NCBI GenBank assembly: GCA_026168455.1
Contig: CM047428.1
Span: forward strand, 15,967,313-16,031,312
Direction of reading: 5' to 3'
DNA from: Theocolax elegans
Taxonomy: Eukaryota; Arthropoda; Insecta; Hymenoptera; Cerocephalidae
Length of the DNA stretch: 64,000 nucleotides
Of the stretch, positions 1-11,800 are shown one piece after another. A model generated the notes under the pieces. That model did no database searches. It was given only the letters and a program-made list of their open reading frames with translations, and was not told the DNA's origin. The position numbers and the translations under genes were made by a program. The stretch's first letter is position 1. Each line of letters starts with the position of its first letter.

Positions 1-219
1 TTGCCTCGCAAATGCCTACCGTGCTCGTAAGCTTCGTTCACTTCCGTTTGGACCTCTTTTAGGGCTTGATTACGAAGGGACGCCATCTCCTCGGGTTCGG
101 GCTCGAGTTCTCGGGGCTCGCTCACGGCCCGACGAATTAGGAAGCTCGTCGCCTCTGACTCGAATTTACTCGAGTACACCTCCTTCGAGATACGGGCAGC
201 TTGCACGCACTTCTGTCGA
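1..219 (-). CDS. unassigned open frame at window edge, possible exon
   Basis: The minus strand is open from about 252 through base 1 in one frame. If the exon begins after the acceptor CTTCAG at 222-220 the codons read CGA CAG AAG TGC..., giving RQKCVQAARISKEVYSSKFE, then an acidic run (EPRELEPEPEEM) and a helical-looking LRNQALKEVQTEVNEAYEHG to the edge. I do not recognise the protein. The first base T would complete a phase-2 donor such as the one at 3435, so it could be a second mini-paramyosin-private exon. The opposite strand is also open for about 75 codons, as often happens in GC-rich DNA, so coding status is unproven. Confidence 0.4.
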
Positions 220-2796
220 CTGAAGTCCGAACGCTTTGCCGCCTTTACGAGGACATTTAATTAACATCGATTTTTCTTCGTTATAACGTAATATACTTGT
301 TTAAGTGTGCATATCAGATAGACTTACATTGTGTGGAGAGTACGTGTTTTCATTGATTTATTGTAATTCGTGTGTTTATGTTACCGGCAAATTGTTCGAG
401 GAGATTTAACAGTGCATCTCTCGTAATTTCTACAGGATTTGAGAGGCGTCTTAACGATAACGTCTTAATAAAAATTATACACGCAAAGCCTTGTCTGTAA
501 ATTATAGTACCTATAATTTAATGTAAACAAGTGTACTATGTATAAAAGTATTACAAAAAATTATTTTGAAATACGTAGTCGATTATTTTCATGTCATATA
601 GTTACTATATATCTGAATATATCCTAATTATAATATTTAATAGAAAAACTAATTATTACTATAATTATAATTCGAATAAATCTAATAATTTACGAACTAA
701 TAATATAAAATAAATAAATAATAATCTAAATGTAATATCAGTAAATAATAAAAGTTTAATAATTCGTAAAACTTACAAATATCATGCTAGCAACCCATTA
801 AACATTATTTATTGATTCGATACGCTTTTTAGATTGAGCCAACGGCCTAGAAATCCAAATTTCTAATTAGAGAGTTAAAAAAATCAACGATTAAAAAATA
901 ATAAAAATCGTAAGTAATAAAGAAAATTCATGGTTCATTCATATATCTAAAACCTTTAAAACACGTAATCAGGGATGTTTCCGTGTCACGTATAAAAAAG
1001 TATCTAAGGTGACGAAGCGTCGACATCGAGCCAAAATATCATCAAACTGCTGACAGTTTTCTACTCTCCCGGGCAAATGTAGTAGTAACAATACGAACTG
1101 TGCTTGGTATTAATCGCAACTTGGCACTGCAGCCCTTTTGAATTCGACAGAGATTTCGCGCCAGAAATTTGATACGAGTTTACCCGGTTCTCGAGCGTTT
1201 AAATTAAGCAACAATCTCTACTTTCTATATTAATCAAATAAATGTACGTATATATACCTAAAAACGCATGAAAAAAATGTGTGTAATTATAGTTGAGTCA
1301 TTGTTATTTTTTTCTTTCTCTTTTTTCGTTGTAGTGTGTATACGGGTGAACGAATCATCGAATAATGTCTACTTACGAAGAGAATAAAGAGAGCTTTCTC
1401 TCGCGAATTTCTCACCGAAATTGAGCGCGTTTCGAGCACGAGACGACTGGTCGGTCCGGTGGTAGACTCAGTTCGCGAGGTTCTCTTCCGCGGTACCGAA
1501 TTAGAAAAGCGGCTCTGTAAGGGTCACCCAGCCGCCAAGAGAGTCTCGAGCGCCAATCGCGCCTGCCCCATTCAACGCGCGGCCCATCGGCTCATCCCGA
1601 TAAAAAGAAAAACAACGCCACGCTCCAATAATAGTTCGACATGTGCCGCGAAAATCATAAAACTCACTTCCCTCGATTGCGTCAGCGTTCCTTTTTCATT
1701 ATCGATCATCCGAAATCGTTGAAATTGGACTAAAACAATTTTCAACGCATAACTCGAATACGTTTTCTTAGACTCTGTCGAGTTAAATATCGAATAACAG
1801 TTCATTTATTAACTCTATAATTGATTGATTTAATAATCTCTATATTTATCGGAATAACAGCAATGTATTAAAATATATAATATAAATATTAATCAAAATA
1901 TATGGTTCATAACTAGATACTACATCTTATTATTTATTGTTCATAAATTATAGCTTATATTAATTATAATTATATTGAAATTATCCGTGAAATATTTATC
2001 TTTCAAACCCAATCGCTATGTGTTCTATTTTTGAACTTTATCATCTCTCTCTACTTCAAATTTTAGCCAACTATAACATCAGATCAAAACTTGATGTACG
2101 AGATTTGGAAATAATTTAATTTACTTTATATTTATAGTATACAATTTCATAGATTATAAGTAAATCTATAATTAATAAATAAATAATTTGAAAAATAAAT
2201 ATTATTAAATAAATTATGATTAATTTATTAACTTGCAGATAATGTTTCAAAAAAATACTTTATATATATACTGTTAATATAATTTTATCTACGTATCAAG
2301 CAAGTATATTATTAATTTATATTAGACAATGTCAATAATCTTTAATATATGCATAATGAATTGTTAATAAATATTATTGCATTATTGTTCTATTTTGCAA
2401 TTAAATGTCAGTTATATATAATTCAAATGCCAGGTATTGTCAAATTCATGCCAGTCGCATATTTTATTTGAAATTGTAGCCAAATTTCATTATACTGACT
2501 CGAGATAATCGGACTATAAATTTAGATTATGAGTAACTTGTACACTGACTGTAAATACATTAGAAAATTATATTTTGAAATTCTAAGATTTGAAATATTA
2601 ATCCTGATAAAATAACTATATTTACATTTCATTTGATTTCAAACTATTTTTTATCATAAAGTTTCTTATGTTTTAATTATTTTTTATATCCTACAATAAA
2701 ATTAATTTTATTATTTGTATAAAAGTAAATTGAACTAATATATTAAGTAATAATTATACAAAATAATAAATATTTTTATTTAATACTAAATAGTAT
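220..2796. other. non-coding, AT-rich, with a GC-richer island
   Basis: Very AT-rich DNA, probably intronic to Prm/mini-paramyosin. A more GC-rich island at about 1380-1700 has short open frames on both strands but no convincing exon. Confidence 0.5.
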
Positions 2797-3260
2797 GCGG
2801 AGAGAAAAATTTTAGTAAATTTGACCAAACTTTCTGCAAATATACTGTACTTTCACTAATGCGGTAATAGACTGCCAATGCCCAAAAAATTGTTGAACTT
2901 TTAGTCAATTTTTGCTGAACTTTATACCAATTTTTATTGAAATTTTACTAATTTTTAATAATAAAAAAGACTTCATTGATCGCTACGAACTGTGTACAAT
3001 TATAATAAGCTATTCTGACGACGTTTCGAACATATTAGTACTGTCCCTTTTCGAGGCATAAACTTAGTAATTTAGAAACACATGTGGCGCACCTTATGAA
3101 CTATTAACAATTATGTGATAAACTGACAAAATCATTAATCATATCGTATACTAGTCAAACACTAAGCATCTACTAATTTTTACTAAAAGTTTAGTAATTT
3201 TTTGCATTTTGGTAGTGTTACTGAAACTTTAGTAAAATGTACTGAAATTTTCTCTGCGTG
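2797..3260. mobile_element. MITE with GCGGAGAGAAAA-type inverted ends
   Basis: The left end GCGGAGAGAAAAATTTTAGTA matches the reverse complement of the right end TACTGAAATTTTCTCTGCGTG. The two halves also fold on each other through repeated AATTTTTACTAA-type words. No coding capacity. It shares its ends with the element at 36669-36890. Confidence 0.7.
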
Positions 3261-3435
3261 TATCAATGATTCATTTATACAATTAAAAAAAAGAATATTC
3301 ATAAATATAAGAAAAAGGCTTTGCGTGCGAAAAAGTTGACATTTAATTACGAGGTATATGTTGTTATAATAATATAGGCAACATAACGTATAGCGGACGA
3401 TTAAGTAAATATATTTTTTATGTATTTTTAATCAC

Positions 3436-3818
3436 TTAATAATATCCTTGAACAACTGTTTTAATCTTTGCGGATTATGATACGATTTCCGATTTTGGAG
3501 ATCGTTGTCTACCTTGAAATTGTCCAAATGCTCCTTCGCGCGGATCTCGGCCCCAATAGCATGCTTGGCTAATTCGTCCCTACTGTATGGGATGACATAT
3601 TTGTGTTCCCAGGTACCACGTGCCTCGGTCCAAGGTAAAGCAGCCTTCAACGCCGTTTTTTGCGACACTTCGCCACTTTCCTTGCGATCCAAATAATCAA
3701 TCATCGGCTGATAGTAGTTGATCCCAAAACCATAATTTCGCTCGTACACTGTCGTTGGATGATGACGCCATTTTGTGGGCGCTACCGGCATTTCCGAAAA
3801 TGGCATTTTCTCAGACAT
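3436..3818 (-). CDS. Prm: probable mini-paramyosin-specific 5' coding exon
   Basis: An open frame of 127 codons plus AA, starting at ATG 3818-3816 in a strong context (ACAAAATGT). A second good ATG lies four codons later (MPFSEMPVAPTKW). An in-frame ATG at 3848 is also open, but it lies before a plausible CCAG acceptor and has weaker context. The protein is rich in aromatic residues and has the motif YERNYGFGINYYQPMIDYLD, then a basic C-terminal half. It ends at a GTGATT donor in phase 2, the same phase as Prm exon 11, so both can splice to one shared acceptor. Known biology: insect mini-paramyosin uses an internal Prm promoter and a private N-terminal exon. The NYY...IDYLD stretch also resembles the flightin WYR region, so a separate flightin- or myofilin-like thick-filament protein is the main alternative. 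Confidence 0.65.
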
Positions 3819-3891
3819 TTTGTCTCTGGAATGTGTTGATATTCTCACAACGAATCGTTCGATCGGTTATCGCACTCGTTGATCACTTCTA

Positions 3892-3928
3892 AACTGGTAT
3901 TTTCCTTTCTATTCTTGCAAAATATATA
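3892..3928 (-). promoter_or_regulatory. candidate mini-paramyosin core promoter (TATA + Inr)
   Basis: On the minus strand a TATATATT box (3928-3921) is followed at normal spacing, about 33 bp to the A, by CCAGTT (3897-3892), close to the arthropod initiator TCAGTY. A 5'UTR of about 77 nt would run to the ATG at 3818. The spacing and position support an internal promoter for the 3436-3818 exon. Confidence 0.5.
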
Positions 3929-4633
3929 TGTTACTTTTTATCACTCTTAATCAGGAATGCAATGTATATTGTAGATTTTTTTTGTTCACAGTTTCCTTGT
4001 TCCAGTAAGTAGAAGATAGTCGATTATTTTAGTGTAACTTCTTTTTCCTCTTTCGTAGTCGGCAGTCCATTCGCGATCGGTGCGTGGATTGACGTTCCGA
4101 CGCACGTTGAAACGAGTCTGTCGATACCGCGGCTCACAGCCCATTATTTCTAGACTTTTTTTTCTCGCGTGTACCTTGCAACACTCGACCAAATTTGACG
4201 TGGGCTCGTCAAGTTGCGCGTGCTTCAGATACCTCGATCATGAATCGCACTTGACTTTTTCGTTTTGGTATTATTAATAGTATGATGAGCTTGCGTCCGA
4301 TACGTACAACTACAGTTCAAGGGAGAACGATCATTTATAATTCAAAGTTGTCGTTCAGTTGGAACGTTTGACGGATTTCGATTTCGATTTAAAGAGGACA
4401 AGGGTGATGATTTCTAGCCTTATTTCTTTTTTTTCGTACGCTTTTTTAAACAGCATGCAATGATTGTTGACATTTGCATCAATGAGCCTTGTATTATTGA
4501 CATTTTCCATTCTTCAAATGAATTATTTATAACAAATTATTAAACTATCTACTTATTTTATTAATCCAAGTCTTTTTTTTTCGTATTTGGTTGTTGATAA
4601 TATATAAATAACTTAATAAATTAATATGGTTAA
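3929..4633. other. non-coding upstream of the internal promoter
   Basis: A moderately GC-rich block at about 4040-4340 contains overlapping short open frames on both strands, none with convincing protein features. It may hold control elements for the candidate promoter at 3892-3928. Confidence 0.35.
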
Positions 4634-5023
4634 AGGGGGTGCCATAGTCAATATTTATCCTCCCTACCTTATCGGCAAACGTGATTATTGGTAATAAATT
4701 TGTAAATAAAGCAGTATGTGAAGAAACAAGAGAAGAGTGCCTTCGCTTGTCAATAATCTAAATATGTGCTGAATTTGAAACCGAAATATTATTGCGTTTA
4801 CGAGATAGGTCTTACCAATAATGTGAACCTAACCTCAACGAGGTGAAATAATTCGATATTTGTTGGTAAGACTTTTCTCGAAAAATGCAATAATATTTTT
4901 AATCTAGAATTAGCACACAAGTTATACATTACTAATAAACAAAGGCTCGTCTTCTCTTATTTTTTTACACACTTTTTTATTTTCTTTATTAATTAATCAT
5001 AAAAAAATGGGTATGAAACCCTT
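4634..5023. mobile_element. TTAA-flanked (piggyBac-type) MITE, copy A
   Basis: Flanked by TTAA on both sides (4630-4633 and 5024-5027). The left end is AGGGGGTGCCATAGTC and the right end GGGTATGAAACCCTT. Internal halves are inverted, for example around GCAATAATATT. About 85-90% similar by eye to 56108-56502. No transposase; non-autonomous. Confidence 0.8.
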
Positions 5024-5765
5024 TTAATGTTACGTCAATTCATACTTAAAGACGACGTAATCCATAAATTACATTTATTCACGCTTAAGAAAAATAGTTT
5101 GTTAGATGTTTTAAATCTTTGTAATAAGTAGATATATAGATGATCGCTTAATTCTTATCAATTCCACATAGTTGGAAACGTGAATAAAAATTTTCATATA
5201 CCGTTACCTATTCAATTATTGATCACCACCCGGTTCTCGATCATTTCTATATTTAAGTTACAAATTTTGATTAATATATCAACAATGTAGAATCTTTCAG
5301 AATAGTAATACATTGAAAATGAGAAAGTAGCAATCAGAAATTGGGTATGTGACGATAGTTAGTTTTAATGTGTCCACGTGCACTTATAGAGGAAGTTTTC
5401 ACTGTACTCATGATCATTAAATGTACGAATATTCATTTCACAGTAAGTGACGACGAATGCATTCAACGTTCTTCTATTTATAATACCTCGATATTATATA
5501 GGTGCTAAAAGATACGTGCTTGTGCACTAGTCAATCATAAGATTGGCATTGTAGCTATAACCTTGTGTATACATTCAATTGTATGAACCGTTGATTTATC
5601 GACGTGAAAACTTTTTTTTTCTTTTTCGTAGATAGAAATTGTAATAATTTTCATATCCAGGTTCTTAAAAGTCAAGCCATAAAAATATTCGAATTTCTAT
5701 CAGACACGAAATTATTAGAGTAAAAAGCATTCTCGTGAAAAAGATAATTGATAATTTTCACTTAC

Positions 5766-5878
5766 CGAATAGCTTCAATTTCCTCATCCTTTTCAGCAAG
5801 ACGACGTTCAGTTTCGTGACGGAGTTGGCTCAACTCGGCAGACAAACGTTGTGAACGTTGTTCCTCGATCTTGCGGCC
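5766..5878 (-). CDS. Prm: Prm coding exon 11 (last Prm-specific exon visible)
   Basis: 113 nt, [20 protein letters not shown] onward, ending [11 protein letters not shown] plus the two bases CG. Acceptor CAG, donor GTAAGT. In Drosophila paramyosin the residues after EAIR open the C-terminal block shared with mini-paramyosin. The phase-2 end here fits that junction. Confidence 0.96.
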
Positions 5879-8800
5879 CTGTAAATATTATAAATTATTT
5901 ATTAATTTATTTTCACGTAAATTATGTACATTCGTATTTTTTAAACTACTTATAGTGGAATAGCGAGAAATACAGTTATGAAACAACTTACAGCTTCAGC
6001 TTCCTTGTACGCAGCTGCAAGTTCTTCGCGTTCATTTTCAAGACGACGAAGTTCCAGTTCAAGTTCATGAAGTCTGCGGTTCATATCAGCCAGCTGGTTC
6101 TTAGCATCGCTAAGATCATCTATAATATTTAAGTGTCATTATTAAACTTTGTAAAAGGATAATATCTTGTAATCGTATTGTTTTTATGAACATTATAATA
6201 TTAAAATACCGTTGCATTATAAAATAACGTTTAAAAATATAATTAAATACATCTGAGGATTTTTTTTATTAATCCTTTGAGTCATGCTTTTTTCTACTGC
6301 ATATTTTGACCTGAAATTTTGTACTCGGGGGTTTTTGGGGTCGCTGATCACAAATCTGAGGTTATATTTATTTTCTTTTTCTCCCAGTTCTGTACTCTAC
6401 CTCAGATCAACCGCTTCAAATTGAAAAAATACGAAATAGTTTCTTTATTTGCCGCTAGGTGGGACATACTCCCCCAAGCGAGTTTCTCCCGCAAAAGCAT
6501 AAAAGCCACAAGCTGCATTTCTATTGACTGTCTTTTCAGAATAATTTGAGAAATTGCTTTTCATCACGTACCTTCAATCTACACATCATTTAATTTTTTC
6601 CAGGATATTTTTTGCATTCTTTTTATTATTTTCATCAAAGAAACATAAAAGCAAGCTCAGATTTTTGTATTCAACGGCCCCGAAAACCCCCAAATACGAA
6701 TATTTAGACTAAAATATGCAGTAAAATAAAGTTTGATTGGTTTGTCGAAATTATTAGTTTAATTCACACATTTTTCCGCCATCTTCGATTCGCCATTTTG
6801 AATTTTCATGTTCAGCGACCCCAAAAACTCCCGAGTACAAAATTTTAGACCAAAGTATGTATTAGAACCTTTTTGACAGCGGTTTAAAAAGGTGGTACTC
6901 TGGCAATACCACTGTGACTCAAACGGTTAATTTGATTAAAATAAGGATGTGATACGTATACAAAAAAAAGAGCATCGCATATCCTCGGTAGCCACCGAAT
7001 GCAGCTTCAATTAAAAAAAAAAGATTCTGTTTTGCTTTATACTGGTTTGAAAAGACATTTGCGTTATTATATTGTCTATATAGAGTAAAAAAGTATCGAT
7101 TAACCTACCGGCAAGTTTCTTATTCTCACGAACCAGTTGATCTTTGAGCTCACGAGTCTTGTCAAGTTCAGCGTTGGTGCGCTGGAGCTCTTGTTGCTTG
7201 TTGCGCAAATCACGTTGACTTACTTCGTACAGGTTGATGGTTTCTTCGAGACGAGCCTTCAATTCGATATTGGCCTTCTCCAATTGTTCAACGCGTTTCT
7301 GGAGCTCCCGAGCAGTTCCATTGGCCTATAAATCAAGATAAAACAATCAATGTTATTACATTAATTTTGTTAATGGTAATAAACTACTTAATAAAATGTA
7401 TACATTTCACCTTTTTTATACTGTTAAATTAGATTTGACAAATTGAAGAACAGGCTCATAATTTACAGAAATTATAAGTTTAATAAATAAGTCTTTAATA
7501 CAATTATGAATTTTAATCGATTTTTGAGTGTTTATTTTTTAACTTATTAAATAATTTTAACATACTATTTAAATTACGATTACAGTCGTGGTTTTCAGTG
7601 AGTGTATGAGCATATTTTTCAAAGACCTAATTTTTCATTAATTTCTATTTCATAATTTACATTAAATAATTAACAGGTTTTCATGCCAGGTATATTAATC
7701 TACGGGATTGATAATAAGTCTAGACGATGCCTAAAATTCTTTTGTAATATTTATGTTATTTTTTTCGTAATTTTGTCCTTTTTATTTGTAATTTTTTAAA
7801 TGTTTGATTTGTTATATACTTGGGAATAAGTGTTTAATTTTGACTGTAAGGCCGAAATAATTGTAATTGTGACTGAAATTTATGCAACTCGACAAAAGAA
7901 TTGATTATTAATTATACTATATAAAAATTCTGTTAATACTTTTAAAAATATATTATATATACTATAGGTAAAATGATATAAAATTACCTTTTCTAAGTCA
8001 ATGATCAAGACTTCGACTTCAGATTGCAAACGTGATTTCTGCTTCTCAAGGTTGTTGATCTTGACGAGCAAAGTTTCGATTTGCTCCTCCTGCTCTTGGA
8101 TGCGCGCGCTGTATTTCCTGCGCAATTCCTCAACCTATATAAATCAAATATATGTTTAATCCGAACACGCCTAAATTCAAATGTTTACCATTCATATATA
8201 CATATACACGAAGGAATGTATAAAATGAATGTTTACCTCTTCAGCACGAGCGTTAGCTTCGGTTTCATATTTCGATCTCCAAATGGAAACTTCACCATTG
8301 GCCTTGACCAATTGACGTTCCAATTCCAATCGAGCCTCGGATTCTTCCTCCAATTGGACGCGGACAGATTCGATTTCCGCTTCAACCTAAATTATTACAA
8401 TTAGTTTTTGTCCTTAATTTATATTCAAATAGAACTTGATCGATCCCGTTCTTTACCTGGTGAAGAGAAGCTTCAACGAGTGATCGACGACGTTCCTCAT
8501 CTTCCAAACGACGACGAGCATCTTCGAGTTGGCTCGCGATTTGTGATCGCAAGTAAGTGATGTTTTCGATGTTTACCTAACGAATAACAATGGATTTACT
8601 TCTATTTCCGTAATTTTATAATATTTTGTTAAAAAAATAAACTACACTTTATTTTAAGCTAAGTTAGTTATTTATAATTTTTAATGGAAATTACCTTCAA
8701 GTCTTGGACTTCTTTGGTGAGTTCGATGTTCTCTTGTGACAGGCGAGTCTTGTGGCTAGTGATATCGACGATGGTGCGGTTAAGCTCCTCAATTTTAACA

Positions 8801-11800
8801 TTGAGTTCGGAAACGTGAATTTCTAATTTTTCGACGGTCTTGATCGACAGCAATTTTTCCTTCGTTACATTATCCAATTGGGCTAGAAGCTCGTAAACCT
8901 CTTGTTGGAATTTCGATTTCTCTTTGTCGGCCCTGCAATCGTATACAAATGTTATCAAATAACTTACTTTTAATGCAAAAATTTCATTGAATCAAATCGA
9001 GCTATTCGAGTAACGTTAAGTTGAGTCAAGTAAAGTTTCGGTTTATTTAAAACGATGTTATGAAATATTTGTTCAATCTATTGTGTAATATAAATTAATT
9101 TTTGGAAAAAATCTAGTGTCCTAAAACTGCGTTTTTATATGGATTCACTCAGAAAAAAGTTGTAGTAAAAATTGCAATTCACCGTTCAGTAATAAAATTA
9201 CAGACTGTCAATATTCCAAAAATTACTATACTGTATATAGTAACATTTATTAAAAATTTATTAATTTTTATTACACTTTTTGTAATATTTACATAAGTTG
9301 TGTAAATGTTTACTATGCAGTAATGTAATTTTTTTAACTTTTACAATCTGTAATTTCATTACTAGACGGTATTGTCTTTTTTACTACAATCTTTTTCTCG
9401 ATGTTGAAATGCTTATAAATTACATTTAATATTAATGGTATTAATGGTTCAGACTGCGGCGAACCTATCTGTCTTAATCTACATAAAAACGTAATTTCGA
9501 CAATGATAAGATGAGAAATGAGAAATTTTGTTTTAGTAATGTTTCATTAAATATCCTGATTAAATAGTTATTCTAATTCCATTATATGGTCACAAATTTC
9601 TCAAAAAACTACACATTGAAAAATTTTCGTGAACTTTACTCGTGAGCTCCTAACATAAATAAATAAAGCTCGCTTGTTTGAACTATTTTATCACGATGTA
9701 CAATTCTGCATAAATATTTTTTGTCTTAATTTATTGAATTTCTATAATAATTATTAAATTTTTTTCTTAATTATTATATTGATTTATTTAACAATACTTT
9801 TTTATTCAATCCTATATAAAATTTCTATCTTATATATGTATTTATTTTTATATTTTTTTATATTTTTTGAATTTCATATTTATATTGATTTACTTATTCT
9901 TTAAAAATTTTAAAATTATTTGGTAATACCTTATTTATTCAGTTTTCTATTAGTACTAATTACATAAGTTAACAATCAAGAAACATCAAAGTATGATTTA
10001 TTAATTTTCTTTCAACAGAAAATTTTTTTATATAAAGACTAAATGCACACAAAAAAAATCCTTTCTCCGATAGTTAAATAGGAAAAGAGGAGTTTTGTTT
10101 TAGTATAGGGTACAATTGTGTGTGTAAGGAAAACTTTCACAATCCTACAGCTAAAACTGGAAAAGATTGGTATTTAAAGATATAGGTGAGAGCGCTCGTT
10201 TGCCTTTAATCTTAAATAAAATAATATAGTTTATTATAAATGGTTTCACCTCGAATAGACGTAAACGCGTAAGCATCAAGTAATAATATTATTTGAAAAA
10301 CTATATTAAACATTCAATTCAAATAAAGAATATTAATGTCATTTTATTAAACATCATATAATTCTTAAATAAAAATAGGCAATTTTTGCGGTGGCCAAGG
10401 GTCTCGTGACGACCCACGAGGTGTCCCTCTAAAAGGCGATCTCTTTCAATAAGTAAAATTAGGGAGGATAGTAGGTATCACACATTAAACCCATAGCGAT
10501 TACATTCAATTTGATTTTAATATAATAATTAATGAATAAACGTAATAATTGTTAATTATAATATTCATACAGAATTACTAGATTTTGAATATTCTTAATA
10601 TACATTTGGTGAAATTATATATTCTATTCATTTTTATACCGATTCTCTAAAAAATACCAATTCAAATTTTCGTGAATTTACTAGTAGCTATAAACATATA
10701 ATAATATCGTTTTTAATTATTATATTGATTTCTTTAACAATACTTTTTTATTCAATCCTATACTAAAATTTCTATCTTATATATGTATTTATTTTTATAT
10801 TTTTTATATTTTTTGAATTTCATTTTATATTGATTTACTTATTCTTTAAAAATTTAAAATTATTTGGTAATACCTTATTTATTCAGTTTTCTATTAGTAC
10901 TAATTACATAAGTTAACAATCAAGAAACATCAAGTATGATTTATTAATTTCTTTCAACAGAAAAATTTTTTATATAAAGACTAAATGCACACAAAAAAAA
11001 TCCTTTCTCCGATAGTTAAATAGGAAAAGAGGAGTTTTGTTATAGGGTTTTAGTATAGGGTACAATTGTGTGTGTAAGGAAAACTTTCACAATCCTACAG
11101 CTAAAACTGGAAAAGATTGGTATTTAAAGATATAGGTGAGAGCGCTCGTTTGCCTTTAATCTTAAATAAAATAATATAGTTTATTATAAATGGTTTCACC
11201 TCGAATAGACGTAAACGCGTAAGCATCAAGTAATAATATTATTTGAAAAACTATATTAAACATTCAATTCAAATAAAGAATATTAATGTCATTTTATTAA
11301 ACATCATATAATTCTTAAATAAAAATAGGCAATTTTTGCGGTGGCCAAGGGTCTCGTGACGACCCACGAGGTGTCCCTCTAAAAGGCGATCTCTTTCAAT
11401 AAGTAAAATTAGGGAGGATAGTAGGGATTCACAACATAAACCCATATACGATTTACATTTACAATTTTTGATTTTAATATAATAATTAATGAATAAACTG
11501 TTAATAAATTGTTAATTAGTAAATAATTCATACATAATTTAAACCATAGATTTTTAAATATTCTTATATAACATTTGTGAAATTATATATATCTATTACT
11601 ATTTTTATACCGATTATCTACTAAAAAATACTTCTAATTTCCTTATAATTTTTATTTTAATTTATTTAATTAATTTATATGTAACTTATATATACCTTGT
11701 TAACAAAAACGTTCTAGCCGAGCTAAAAATTTTTACGAGACATTCACAAATTTCTAAATTTACCTATAATTTGATCAGGGCTCCGTGCACCAAATATTTA

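Noticed and set aside
1459..1722. An 87-codon plus frame in a GC-richer patch
   Set aside because: The overlapping minus frame is similarly open, and the composition is typical of random CpG-rich DNA.
3505..3696. Plus-strand frame opposite the mini-paramyosin exon
   Set aside because: Shadow of the minus-strand coding exon.
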